Positions 10,324-18,855 of a DNA stretch of 64,000 nt are shown piece after piece. The translations under genes and the position numbers were made by a program. Within the stretch, counting starts at the first letter, position 1, and each line of letters begins with the position of its first letter. Source of the stretch: Microcoleus sp. FACHB-672 (GTDB lineage Bacteria > Cyanobacteriota > Cyanobacteriia > Cyanobacteriales > Oscillatoriaceae). Location of the stretch: assembly GCF_014695725.1 (NCBI RefSeq), contig NZ_JACJOU010000031.1, forward strand, positions 124,001-188,000, in the 5' to 3' direction. The notes beneath the pieces are model-generated. The model saw only the letters and a list, made by a program, of their open reading frames with translations. It was not told where the DNA came from and ran no database searches.

Positions 10324-10965
10324 AGCAGTTTCGGTGTTAATGGTTATGTATTTGGCGACTGAGGCTGGCAGAGTGTCGGTTCCCCGTTCCATTGAATGAT
10401 GCCCCAAGCCTAGTATCTGCTTACACTCACGCGTAAAAAACCGCAAATTTACGCGAGTAGGGCTGGTAACGCTCAAATCTCTATGGTCAAAAGAAAATTT
10501 TATATAATTTTTAGGATACTATTAAATAAATTTAAGTGAGCGTCCAACGGGTTCAAATTGAGCCGAGTTGCTGGTTTCCACCGCAGTCAGACGGCTCAAA
10601 ACTTGCCAAGGTGGGGTAATGAAACCGTTGAGGGGATATCCGAATTGGTTTGGTTGTGTCCTTTATTTCTTTGCCGGCATTGTTTACCCGCAATGCTGAC
10701 TTTGTGGGATCTTTAGAGAGAAACGTACTTTTTGATACATTTTTAAATAAAAAAATCTGAAAGCATTTAAGTGCTGAACTTCTATTATTTTGAGTAAGTT
10801 TTAATTCAGTAAAATCACGTAGAGAATGGCGAAGCTTGGCAGGAGGGTGCATAATTTAAATAGGAACGTTGGTTTGATTTGTTTGATTAATGACGGTTAA
10901 AAAGTAAACTTATATGCTGACAGCAGATTGAAGCAATTCAACCATTCCAAGCACAGCAATAGTTT
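10324..10965. other. Divergent intergenic region, Rieske / cobA
   Basis: No credible gene. A 99-codon minus-strand frame at 10553-10852 shows no family resemblance and is rejected. The region ends in the NtcA-type promoter of cobA. Confidence 0.45.
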
Positions 10966-11006
10966 GTAATTAAAGATACGATTTAAGCCGGTTGAAATTC
11001 TAAATT
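10966..11006 (+). promoter_or_regulatory. NtcA-activated promoter of cobA
   Basis: GTA-ATTAAAGA-TAC at 10966-10979 is an exact GTAN8TAC site. It is followed after 21 nt by TAAATT (11001-11006), matching a TAN3T -10 box. This is the class II NtcA promoter layout known from nitrogen-regulated cyanobacterial genes. The predicted start of transcription lies near 11013, about 20 nt before ATG 11034. GTAN8TAC alone occurs by chance every few kb; the -10 spacing and the gene's role raise confidence. Confidence 0.7.
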
Positions 11007-11033
11007 GTAAAGTATAGATAAATCAGAACGCCT

Positions 11034-11876
11034 ATGCCGCTAAACGCTCAAACTCTGTCTTCATTCGATGCCAACGCTATGACTGCTGAAACTTCTATAA
11101 CCGATAACGAGAAGAAGCGTCTGGGGAAAGTTTATCTCGTAGGTGCCGGCCCAGGAGATCCGGGGCTACTGACAATCAAGGGTAAGACACTGTTAGAGTG
11201 CGCGGATGTGGTGATTTACGATGCCTTGGTTAGCCCGCAGATTTTGGCTTTGATTAGCCCATACGCGGAAAAAATTAATGCCGGCAAGCGCAGCGGGCGT
11301 CACTCTTTGTTACAAGAAGAAACGACACAACTGTTAATTGAACAAGCGCAGAGTCATGCGGTTGTCGTGCGGCTGAAGGGAGGCGATCCGTTTGTCTTCG
11401 GGCGCGGCGGCGAGGAAATGGAAGATTTGGTGGCTGCCGGTGTGCCGGTGGAAGTAGTGCCTGGGGTGACTTCTGGGATTGCCGCGCCGGCTTATGCGGG
11501 AATTCCATTAACGCACCGATCTTACAGTTCTTCGGTGACATTTGTAACCGGCCACGAATCGGCTGGCAAATATCGGCCTGATGTGAATTGGCACGCAATT
11601 GCTCATGGTTCAGAAACGATTGTAATTTATATGGGTGTTCGCAATTTGCCTTATATTATCGGTGAGTTGCGCGATGCCGGTTTGAATGTAGAGACGCCGG
11701 TGGCATTAATTCGCTGGGGAACTCGACCGGATCAAGAAGAACTGATTGGCACCTTAGCAACGATTGTGGAACAAGTCGAGGCGACGGGTTTTGAAGCGCC
11801 GGCAATTGCTGTGATTGGAAATGTGGTTAATCTCCATCAAGTTTTAGCGAGTTGCAGGCCGGCTGTGTTTGCCTAA
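11034..11876 (+). CDS. cobA: Uroporphyrinogen-III C-methyltransferase
   Basis: This enzyme (up to 280 residues) uses S-adenosylmethionine to methylate uroporphyrinogen III twice, giving precorrin-2, the branch point to sirohaem and cobalamin. The SUMT signature is clear: [18 protein letters not shown] near residue 33, then [34 protein letters not shown], the PLTHR segment and VIYMGV. There is no fused CysG oxidase/ferrochelatase part, so other enzymes must finish sirohaem. The first 30 residues are not conserved; ATG 11079 is a possible internal start, but ATG 11034 suits the predicted promoter. Sirohaem is the prosthetic group of nitrite reductase, and an NtcA-type promoter precedes the gene, so it probably feeds the nirA products downstream. 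A strong terminator follows. Confidence 0.95.
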   Translation: MPLNAQTLSSFDANAMTAETSITDNEKKRLGKVYLVGAGPGDPGLLTIKGKTLLECADVVIYDALVSPQILALISPYAEKINAGKRSGRHSLLQEETTQLLIEQAQSHAVVVRLKGGDPFVFGRGGEEMEDLVAAGVPVEVVPGVTSGIAAPAYAGIPLTHRSYSSSVTFVTGHESAGKYRPDVNWHAIAHGSETIVIYMGVRNLPYIIGELRDAGLNVETPVALIRWGTRPDQEELIGTLATIVEQVEATGFEAPAIAVIGNVVNLHQVLASCRPAVFA

Positions 11877-11896
11877 AATAATCTCTTGGTTGCTTT

Positions 11897-11931
11897 GAGG
11901 GGCTGGCACGAATGCCGGCCTCCTTTTTTTT
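11897..11931 (+). terminator. Intrinsic terminator of cobA
   Basis: An imperfect G/C-rich stem (GAGGGGCTGGCA pairing with TGCCGGCCTC around a short CGAA loop) runs directly into eight T residues, 20 nt after the cobA stop. A second stem (CCGGCCTC with GAGGCCGG, to 11941) overlaps it and could serve transcripts from the opposite strand. Confidence 0.8.
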
Positions 11932-11953
11932 GAGAGGCCGGTAATCATTCTTT

Positions 11954-12214
11954 CTAAATACGAACTTTTAGCAAATCAATCACATCGGTACTCCACTTCA
12001 ATTGAAAGCCGGCGTGATTGTTTTGGCCGATATATGGCAGCAGTACACTTAATCCCTTTCCTAATATTGTAGGTTCCCAGAGGTTGCTAATTTTCCGTTG
12101 CAAATTCATGGCTGCCAGTAGTTTGTTAATTGTAATCGCACTCATTCTCTTGCCGGTCTGCTTCTCTAATTCTTTTGCAATTTCAGTTGGCGTGAGGAAT
12201 TGGGTTTGCGTCAT
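11954..12214 (-). CDS. Small HTH-like protein (phage antirepressor-like)
   Basis: This is an 86-residue protein if started at ATG 12214 (MTQTQFLTPTEIAKELEKQT); an ATG at 12235 would add seven residues. The core LTPTEIAKELEKQTGKRMSA followed by INKLLAAMNLQ resembles the winged-helix/KilAC-type module of phage antirepressors, where a TPTEIG...VNKLL...LGLQ pattern is usual. The tail (LGKGLSVLLPYI, then FQLKWSTDVIDLL) also fits that group. The family assignment is from pattern memory only. It is transcribed divergently from the ATPase pair, with two 20-bp direct repeats between them, so it may be a local regulator of that module. It sits just after the cobA terminator, at the edge of what looks like an accessory segment. 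Confidence 0.65.
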   Translation of the reverse strand: MTQTQFLTPTEIAKELEKQTGKRMSAITINKLLAAMNLQRKISNLWEPTILGKGLSVLLPYIGQNNHAGFQLKWSTDVIDLLKVRI

Positions 12215-12322
12215 CTGCGAAATCGGTAGAAACATAATTCAAATCACTCAAGTAAATTTATAAATTCAATTCAATTTATAAAGCTTTGGATTTTCAAATA
12301 AGGATTTTATAGATTTTGTTTG

Positions 12323-12370
12323 AAACCAATTTAAAGCCAATTACAAAGCAAAACCAATTTGAAGCCAATT
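12323..12370. repeat. Pair of 20-bp direct repeats in divergent promoter region
   Basis: AAACCAATTTAAAGCCAATT at 12323-12342 recurs at 12351-12370 with one change (19 of 20 identical), 28 bp apart start to start. Each unit also holds an inner CCAATT...CCAATT echo. The pair lies in the 217-bp gap between the HTH-like gene (minus) and the first ATPase gene (plus). Placement and spacing suit an operator for a dimeric repressor. That function is inferred. Confidence 0.65.
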
Positions 12371-12431
12371 TGTGATTAAGCTTTAAAATGATTGATATTT
12401 GAGGGTTGTTACCGGAATTCACCAATGCTTT

Positions 12432-13526
12432 ATGGACTTTACATCTGAACCAGATAACAACAAAAGGGAAAATGCTCACTTATATCCTGTGCCCCCAGGC
12501 TTGCATCCAAAGCTCCGTCAGGCGTTTGACGACAGGTACAGGACAGGAAAGCTTCGTTTAATGAAGAAGTTTACAGATGACTGGAGCAGAGAACTCGGTA
12601 TTACTCCGCCGAGAGAGCAAACAATACGAAATTTCTTAGAAAAGGAGCGGAATGTTTGCGAGTTCTGGCTTCTTGATGGGTTTTGCCAACTCCTGCTCGG
12701 ATGTTCAGTTGATGAACTCCCACAAATCCAGCAAGCAAGTATCCCTCCTCAGAAAGACACCAAAATAGAGATAAGTGAGGACATAGGCGATGAGCACACC
12801 TTGAGCATCAGTGCGGTCAATCCCTTCCTTTACGAGAAGCCTGTCACCAACCCAAATGACTTCATTGGCCGAAAGCTGTTGTTAAATCAGCTTTTTGAAG
12901 AACTAGCAAGAGGGGGCAACCGTTCCCTTGTTGGGGAAGGGAAAATCGGTAAGTCTTCCATCTTATGGATGATTTGCAAATTGGGGCCAGAACGTCTTAG
13001 GCGACCCTCTGAAGCATTTATTTACCTAGATATGCGAAATGTTTATGATAAGCGAGATTTTTTTGAAGGGCTTTGTAAGAAATTGCAGATTAAACCTCCC
13101 TGTCGGGGCGGCAAGTTGAAGCAGAAACTAAAAAATCGAAATCAAAACTACATTCTTTGTCTGGATGAAATTGACAATATGGCTCATGAGGAATACTTCA
13201 CAGAAAAGGAACGGGCAGAGTTATGTGGGCTTGCAGAGGAGGAGTGCAATCCTTTAACGTTAGTCACTGCTAGTGAAAGGCCATTAAGATATTTATTTCC
13301 TGATTCACCCAACAGATCATCCCCACTCGCCGGCCTCTGCCGCCAAATAGAGGTGGGGCGATTCTCACCAGAGGAAGCTCGTGAGCTTCTAACGCAGCGG
13401 CTAACGGATACAGGCATAACCTTTAGCGAAAGCCAAATCAGCGAGTTGGTGGCTGAAAGTAATGGCTACCCCGACATATTGCAACAAAAAGCTGCCGATT
13501 TGTACCGTCGTCTCACACAACAATAA
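12432..13526 (+). CDS. P-loop ATPase with N-terminal HTH-like domain
   Basis: This 364-residue predicted cytoplasmic ATPase comes first in a two-gene unit. Residues about 20-105 (PGLHPKLRQAFDDRYRTGKL, later TPPREQTIRNFL) look like the degenerate XRE/HTH-like adaptor found ahead of ATPases in cyanobacterial signalling or conflict proteins. The ATPase domain (about 135-360) begins NPNDFIGRK and has a Walker A (GEGKIGKSS, near 168-176), a Walker B (ILCLDEIDNM, near 240-249) and a sensor-like TLVTASERP. It ends in a helical lid with PDILQQKAADLY. This resembles the AAA-like/ATPase_2 group of STAND-related NTPases. I chose ATG 12432; the frame's first start at 12399 is TTG. The next gene begins 7 bp after the stop, so the two are probably one operon. 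The biological role is not known. Confidence 0.8.
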   Translation: MDFTSEPDNNKRENAHLYPVPPGLHPKLRQAFDDRYRTGKLRLMKKFTDDWSRELGITPPREQTIRNFLEKERNVCEFWLLDGFCQLLLGCSVDELPQIQQASIPPQKDTKIEISEDIGDEHTLSISAVNPFLYEKPVTNPNDFIGRKLLLNQLFEELARGGNRSLVGEGKIGKSSILWMICKLGPERLRRPSEAFIYLDMRNVYDKRDFFEGLCKKLQIKPPCRGGKLKQKLKNRNQNYILCLDEIDNMAHEEYFTEKERAELCGLAEEECNPLTLVTASERPLRYLFPDSPNRSSPLAGLCRQIEVGRFSPEEARELLTQRLTDTGITFSESQISELVAESNGYPDILQQKAADLYRRLTQQ

Positions 13527-13533
13527 ACAATTC

Positions 13534-16329
13534 ATGACAACCTTTTCTACTTATCGGGGTGAACTCCCTGAATCTTTGAGTCCGCTCAATTGGCGTCACT
13601 ACTTTTTGCTAGCTTATTGTGTCTTCTTTCGTCCTACTGCTGTCAAATGCTACTTACACCAAGCTGATCCCTCTGTTTACCGCGATGAACTAGGGTGGAG
13701 CCTCTTGCGCCCTTTACCTCGTATCCGAGCTTACCGCAATCTTTACCTGATGATTCCTGGTTTGATTGTAGGGTTTTCTTTGCTGTTGAATCTGCCAGTT
13801 ATGCTAGCGATTAGTTGGATACAGCATACATCAGTAAAATGGTTAGGATGGGCAGTTGTTCTAGCGTCAAGTCTACTCTTCAGCGTAATAGAGACCCTAG
13901 CATTAGGCGTGGCAGACGGCATAGGATTCGCAGTGACACACAATGTGTTAGCAAGTCTATTTTTCGGTGTAGCACACGGCATGGTACGCAGTCTGGTGTT
14001 CTCTTTAATGAGTGGCGTGATGCTTACTGTAGCTTTCAGTACGATATTCGGCCTAGGGTTCGGCGCTGTGAACAGTGTGGTTTGCAGTTTCATATTCTGC
14101 TTGTGGTTCGGTACGCAAAGTCATGGTCTAATCTCTGGCTTGGTGCTAGCTATGGTAGGTGTTGGGGGTGCTTTGCATCTTCCCTTTTATGCTTTTCAGC
14201 TTTGTATGGCTGGAAGCGTGTTAAGGAAAAAAGCGCATCCTGTTGAATGGGACGAACTAATTATATTGCCATTGCTTGGAACAGAAAGGATGCTTATCCA
14301 GTGCTTGCAGCAAGCTGAATTAGACGGACTAAGACTGATTGATCAAGTAGCTCAAAATCCTTTTCAGCGATGGGCAGCACAACGAGCTTTACAAATTTAT
14401 TTACACAATCACCAAGAGCCAATTAAGTTCTTTTACACCTTGCTTTCTTGTAGTGATTTAAATGATTATATAGTTACACCTTTAAATGCCTTAGAGCCAA
14501 TAGAGATAAAAACAAAAAAACAGTTGTTATTGGCTTTAATAGCAGGAAAACAGGGAACTCCTTACCTCCGTTTTCTGTCACGAGGAAAAATTTTAGCGCA
14601 AGTCGAACTTCTAATTTGGTGGATAACTACTCCACTGCGAGATCACCGCCGTACACTTTTAACGCGTTTCGCTGACATTTTATACGGACTGGAAACAACA
14701 AATTATTTTATTCTAGACTTAGAAAAAGAAATAAAAGGAGAAAAAAAAAGAGGAGAAAAACATGGTTTGTATTATTTATTTTTTCAACATTTAACTTCAC
14801 AATCAGTTCAAGACTTAATAATATTTCCAGGCGGCAAAGAAATTATTTATTCATTTCAAGCATTAGCTACCTTTCTATCTTACGAAAATCTATCGGAGCT
14901 ACCCAATGCCTCGAACCTTTTACTAGAGCTGCCCCCCCTTGAATCGGCCATCCGCCCCACAGTGCTGGCTGCATTAAATCGCTTGGGAAAAGTTGGTGTA
15001 GAGGTTGCCACTTACCAAACTGCTAGCAATCGATCTAACAAACTGGCTGCCTTAGCCCGGGCTACAGATGAGCTTGAGGCTATATATAAGTATGTTGTTT
15101 CTCAAGTAGTAACTCTAGAGCAGGCTCCTCTGGTGGTGATCATTCACCAATGGCGCAGGTTGGTGAGCGAAGTTGGCGGTAAGCTGGGGCGTGCGGTGGT
15201 GTCTGGCCCAGTGCAAAACCCGTATGTCGCTGGAAACCCAGTCACTGGCAACCTGTTTGTAGGACGTGAGGATATCCTTTGGCGCTTAAAGCAATCGTGG
15301 ACAAAACCAGGACAATGCGACTCAGTGGTGTTATATGGACACCGACGCATGGGCAAAACTTCTGTTCTGCGAAACATAGGTGCATATCTAGAAGCAAACA
15401 CGGTGCTGGTGATTATTGATATGCGGAGTGAGGTTGTAAATACCACTTCTGAGTTACTTTATGACTTAGCAATAGAACTGTTTGGCAGCCTCTCCCCAGC
15501 ACAGCAAGAAAAATTGGGAGAACCAGATGAGCAACTCTTCTCTACCAATAACCCTTTTAGAGCCTTCAAGCAATTTCTTAAAAACCTCAACTTTGTCAGA
15601 GGTGAACAGCGATTTATTCTAGCTATAGATGAATTTGAAATTATTGAGGAGATGATTGAGGACAATCAGCTAGAACCACGCTTGCTAAATTTTTGGCGTA
15701 GTATGATTCAAAAATATGACTGGTTTATTATGGCTTTTATCGGGCTACATACCTTAGACGAAATGCGCCGAGACTACTGGAATCCTTTTTTTGGAAATCT
15801 CAAATCGGTTCCGGTCAGCTTTCTCTCTGATGGTGCTGCACAACAATTAATTAAACAGCCATCACCCGATTTTGATATTGAATATGAGTTAGAAGCGGTA
15901 AAACAAATTATAGAGTTAACTAATCGTCAGCCTTATTTAGTGCAGTTAATAGGCGATATCTTAGTTTCGCACTTTAATCGTCGCACTTTTGAGGAGGGCC
16001 AAGAACAAGAAAGGCGATTCACTGTTCAGAATATTGAGGATGTTATCGACTCCACAGAATTCTACGCTGATGGCGATGCCTATTTTAATGGTGTCTGGGT
16101 GCAAGCAAAAGACAGTCAGCCAGATGGACAGCTTGAGATTTTACGACAATTGTGTGTAAAAGGAATGTCATTGACGGAACTGGTTCAGGAGACTGGCTTG
16201 ACGATCCAACAGGTACAAGCAGCATTAGAAACTTTGCAAAGGCACGATGTCATTAAGTTAGACGCTTCTCACTACGTTTATACCGTTGAGTTGATGCGTC
16301 GCTGGGTAAAACGGCAAGAAGGAGTATAA
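13534..16329 (+). CDS. Membrane-anchored STAND-like ATPase with C-terminal winged helix
   Basis: This is a 931-residue protein. A cytoplasmic N-terminus is followed by a hydrophobic region at about 70-230 of short Gly-rich segments (LGVADGIGF, FFGVAHGMV, LMSGVMLTV, FGLGFGAV), probably five or six membrane spans built on a degenerate repeat. A long helical linker (about 245-565) leads to an ATPase domain with the entry motif NLFVGREDILWRL, Walker A YGHRRMGKTS (near 603) and Walker B FILAIDEFEI (near 694). A C-terminal winged helix (about 865-925, MSLTELVQETGL) follows. The architecture suggests a membrane-tethered switch or sensor NTPase paired with the upstream soluble ATPase. ATG 13534 follows that stop by 7 bp; the frame is open back to 13462 but that would overlap the upstream gene. 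No effector domain is recognisable. Confidence 0.82.
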   Translation: MTTFSTYRGELPESLSPLNWRHYFLLAYCVFFRPTAVKCYLHQADPSVYRDELGWSLLRPLPRIRAYRNLYLMIPGLIVGFSLLLNLPVMLAISWIQHTSVKWLGWAVVLASSLLFSVIETLALGVADGIGFAVTHNVLASLFFGVAHGMVRSLVFSLMSGVMLTVAFSTIFGLGFGAVNSVVCSFIFCLWFGTQSHGLISGLVLAMVGVGGALHLPFYAFQLCMAGSVLRKKAHPVEWDELIILPLLGTERMLIQCLQQAELDGLRLIDQVAQNPFQRWAAQRALQIYLHNHQEPIKFFYTLLSCSDLNDYIVTPLNALEPIEIKTKKQLLLALIAGKQGTPYLRFLSRGKILAQVELLIWWITTPLRDHRRTLLTRFADILYGLETTNYFILDLEKEIKGEKKRGEKHGLYYLFFQHLTSQSVQDLIIFPGGKEIIYSFQALATFLSYENLSELPNASNLLLELPPLESAIRPTVLAALNRLGKVGVEVATYQTASNRSNKLAALARATDELEAIYKYVVSQVVTLEQAPLVVIIHQWRRLVSEVGGKLGRAVVSGPVQNPYVAGNPVTGNLFVGREDILWRLKQSWTKPGQCDSVVLYGHRRMGKTSVLRNIGAYLEANTVLVIIDMRSEVVNTTSELLYDLAIELFGSLSPAQQEKLGEPDEQLFSTNNPFRAFKQFLKNLNFVRGEQRFILAIDEFEIIEEMIEDNQLEPRLLNFWRSMIQKYDWFIMAFIGLHTLDEMRRDYWNPFFGNLKSVPVSFLSDGAAQQLIKQPSPDFDIEYELEAVKQIIELTNRQPYLVQLIGDILVSHFNRRTFEEGQEQERRFTVQNIEDVIDSTEFYADGDAYFNGVWVQAKDSQPDGQLEILRQLCVKGMSLTELVQETGLTIQQVQAALETLQRHDVIKLDASHYVYTVELMRRWVKRQEGV

Positions 16330-16385
16330 AGTAGTCACTCTAGGATTGCTGTTTATTATAAAAAGTTGCATCTGCCAATAATACC

Positions 16386-16416
16386 AGAAAAACCGGCTCA
16401 GTAATTTCACCGACAC
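16386..16416 (+). repeat. Left copy of 31-bp direct repeat flanking the HPP segment
   Basis: The sequence ending CTCAGTAATTTCACCGACAC is repeated at 18281-18312 with one substitution and one extra A. AAAGTTGC also occurs a little upstream of both copies. The copies bracket about 1.9 kb holding the HPP gene and decayed DNA, suggesting an inserted or rearranged block. Confidence 0.7.
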
Positions 16417-16525
16417 TCCTCCATCCCTTCAGTAAATCAGTAAACTACCGATACCGGCAAGCGCTTGCAGATGTGTCTTCAGCCGTGATCAAACTCATCC
16501 TTTGACAACAGCAAGATCAAAATTC

Positions 16526-17194
16526 TTACAGCCAGTGCTTAGGATAAGTCCTCTCTTCTGCAAGATTATTGAAAAGCACAGCACAGAGTACCAAAATAAT
16601 AGAACCTTGTAGTGCCGGTGTTACCAGAAATTCCCAAGGAGCATTTGTCATCATTACGACTAATGCAATTGCTCCTGCAGGCGGGTGTAGCGTCCCAGTC
16701 ATCTGCATCACCGCAATAGTTGTTGATACTGCCATTCCCATTGTCCAAGGTGACGAACCGAAAAGATGTAGAATCGTTAAACTGATGAAGGCGGCTAGGA
16801 GATTACCACCAATTACATTACGGGGTTGAGCCAAAGGACTGTCTGGTACACCAAAGATCAATACACTGGTCGCACCAAATGGAGCCATAAGCAGCGGAGT
16901 ATTGGTTTTCATAGACAGGTAAGCCGTTGCTGCTATTGCTAGGAAACTGCCAAACCAACTCCAAAAAACGTGTCTGTGGTGAGGTTTATTTATAGGGCAC
17001 GTTAGAGGACATGAATTCCACGTTCCACTTATCTTGAACCTGTAATTATCCCATTTCAGTTGCAAGTTTTTATAACTCCACCTCCCACTTATTTTGAACC
17101 AGTAATTTTTCCATCTGAGTAGAAATTTTTTATAACTTAATAGCCTTAGATAATAAGTGTAATTATTTTGCTTTTTGAGCGAATGTCCTTTCAT
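16526..17194 (-). CDS. HPP-family membrane protein, possible nitrite carrier
   Basis: This 222-residue integral membrane protein has an HPP domain at about residues 75-215. The hallmark LHPPAGA is present, as are LLMAPFGATSVLIFGVP and AQPRNVIGGNL. Four or five hydrophobic spans are visible. HPP proteins have been reported as nitrite transporters in plant plastids and cyanobacteria; that function is inferred here from family and from the nirA operon next door. The first 65 residues are unusual: basic, aromatic, with two copies of a 20-residue unit (RWKNYWFKISGRW and KWDNYRFKISGTW) encoded by a 60-bp tandem DNA repeat. This may be a late addition to the N-terminus. ATG 17194 is the only start before the repeats. 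The gene points away from nirA. Confidence 0.85.
   Translation of the reverse strand: MKGHSLKKQNNYTYYLRLLSYKKFLLRWKNYWFKISGRWSYKNLQLKWDNYRFKISGTWNSCPLTCPINKPHHRHVFWSWFGSFLAIAATAYLSMKTNTPLLMAPFGATSVLIFGVPDSPLAQPRNVIGGNLLAAFISLTILHLFGSSPWTMGMAVSTTIAVMQMTGTLHPPAGAIALVVMMTNAPWEFLVTPALQGSIILVLCAVLFNNLAEERTYPKHWL
17025..17144 (-). repeat. 60-bp imperfect tandem repeat inside the HPP gene
   Basis: Two 60-bp units (about 17025-17084 and 17085-17144) share CCACTTAT-TTGAACC, GTAATT and TTTTTATAACT. Since 60 is a multiple of three, the unit encodes a 20-residue peptide duplicated in frame at the HPP N-terminus. Confidence 0.7.
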
Positions 17195-18500
17195 AAATTC
17201 CCCAATAGTAAATAAGCATTAATCTTAAAAAAATATTCTTCTAAGTCTCTTTAAAACATAAGAATAAATAAAGCCAATCTATTTCTGGTTTGTTAGCAAA
17301 ATAAGTGAATTAAATTTGTTGTTCATAGACTAAAAAGAGTAATGCAAGCTCCACGAGATTTATGTCTGATAGACAAAACATCTACTGCATTTCTCAACAT
17401 TTTAATAACAAGATTTACAGAGACACATAGACACATTGATGCCTAGCTAACCAACTTGATAAAGTCAATGTCATGATTTCTTGACATTGTATCATTAAAA
17501 TATTTTTAAATTATTTAAATAAAGCGTAATTTTTGTATAAAAACTTAGCACTATTATAAAATTTGCTTATCAATTTTTTCTATTAGTCCCAGAAGTTGGA
17601 GTGGTTATAAGACATGACCACAGCAAATGAAGTGGGACAGAAGAAATTTATAGAGTGTATATGTGAGCCGGGGTATCTTCTGAATATGCTCCCCAGCGAG
17701 CCATAATGCTAGCTAGTTAGCGCTTTGTTGTGATAAACCAGTTTTTTGTAGCCGGTTTCATCGACCGAGACAGTGTGGCTCACGGGCACAATCTGCTCAA
17801 GCTCATTCGTGATAATTCTAGAGAGCGAATCGGTTATCAAGCTTCAGGGGAGAGAGCAGTTCTCATTCATCAACAGAGATGCTGCAAGCCGAGTCCAAAA
17901 TAGTGTTTAAGATTACAGCCCTTGCTTAGTTCTGAAAGTGTTGTTGTTTTCGTTTTGCGCCTTCCAACTAGCGCGACCCCTAAGAGAATGTCGTGCCGGT
18001 CTTGCATCGCTAATTGGGTAATTAGTGGCGAGGGCATTTTGTAGACCACCTTGCCATCGGGTTGGGTAATAGTTAGCCCACACCCGTTCACCAGTAGGGA
18101 ATAGTCATATCTGTGAGGTGCATCCCCTGGAAATAGGGCTAGATATAGGTTTCCTGAACTTTACCCGTCCACTAACCTTGGCTGTTTTAACCGCGTTAGC
18201 TCCCTAGGATCATCTAGACGCTCAGACAAGACCAACATTTCCAGGGCTTGAGCAGCTCTCCTTCAAAAAGAAAGTTGCTAAGAAAAAACCGGCTCAGTAA
18301 TTTCACTGACACAACGCCTTAGCACTGACAGCCTTCCGTACAATCACCCACACGAATTCATCTCAGCAGTCGTTGAAATTGATCCAGAATGCTCACTGTG
18401 AGCGGTTTGCTTAAATTTCACCCATTAAGATTTGTGTTTAGCGGCTTCAATCAAACACTTGATGTAAACAAACGCTTGATGTAAAAAACGCATCAGTGAA
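17195..18500. other. Gene-poor decayed region upstream of nirA
   Basis: No intact gene. On the minus strand two coding-like scraps remain. One is a 73-codon frame at 17870-18091 (including LTITQPDGKVVYKMPSPLIT). The other is a broken stretch at about 17700-17830 that reads VSVDETGYKKLVYHNKAL before a stop. I cannot assign either to a family; they look like remnants of a lost gene or insertion. The 31-bp repeat copy at 18281 lies within. Between 18455 and 18490 CTTGATGTAAA occurs twice in tandem just upstream of the nirA promoter. Confidence 0.45.
18281..18312 (+). repeat. Right copy of 31-bp direct repeat flanking the HPP segment
   Basis: Partner of the copy at 16386-16416, in the same orientation, with one substitution and one extra A. 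See that entry. Confidence 0.7.
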
Positions 18501-18515
18501 ATGCATCGACTTCAT
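18501..18515 (+). promoter_or_regulatory. Candidate LysR/NtcB site upstream of nirA1
   Basis: ATG-N9-CAT forms a short dyad containing a T-N11-A core, the general LysR-type pattern, 15 bp upstream of the NtcA site. NtcB binding next to NtcA at nirA promoters is known in cyanobacteria. The motif is weak and could be chance. Confidence 0.3.
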
Positions 18516-18530
18516 ATCTCGAAATATTTT

Positions 18531-18572
18531 GTAACTCAGTATACTAATTTTCCGGTTTCCAGCCTTTAACTT
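18531..18572 (+). promoter_or_regulatory. NtcA-activated promoter of the nirA1-nrt operon
   Basis: GTA-ACTCAGTA-TAC at 18531-18544 is an exact NtcA site. It is followed after 22 nt by TAACTT (18567-18572), a TAN3T -10 box. The predicted start near 18579 leaves a leader of about 275 nt before ATG 18856, long enough for post-transcriptional control, though I recognise no known riboswitch in it. Confidence 0.8.
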
Positions 18573-18855
18573 ATCTACAACGCACTTTTGACAACCGCCT
18601 GACGGCTGATCATTCGCAATAAAGGAGCCTGAGCGTTATTCACCCAAAGCCATACCCCTCAAGGAATATAACCTTGCAACCAATTAGCAAAAATCTGAAT
18701 GATAAACAAATGCTGCGATCTGTAACGAAATATACAAATAAAGTTTTCCTATCCCAGATATAAGCCAAAGAAAAAAGCTTTTAAACACCAGATCAACAGC
18801 GACTTCTCTGAAAAATTACTTCCCTGTAAACACAAAATCGAGAGCGAAAGAACCC

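Noticed and set aside
10553-10852. Minus-strand frame of 99 codons between Rieske and cobA
   Set aside because: Low-complexity, no domain features, no start signal.
11034-11078. Later start of cobA at ATG 11079
   Set aside because: Not excluded, but ATG 11034 fits the predicted transcription start and no better ribosome-binding site favours the later ATG.
17870-18091. Minus-strand frame of 73 codons upstream of nirA
   Set aside because: Coding-like composition but no recognisable family and surrounded by broken frames; described as part of the decayed region instead of a gene.
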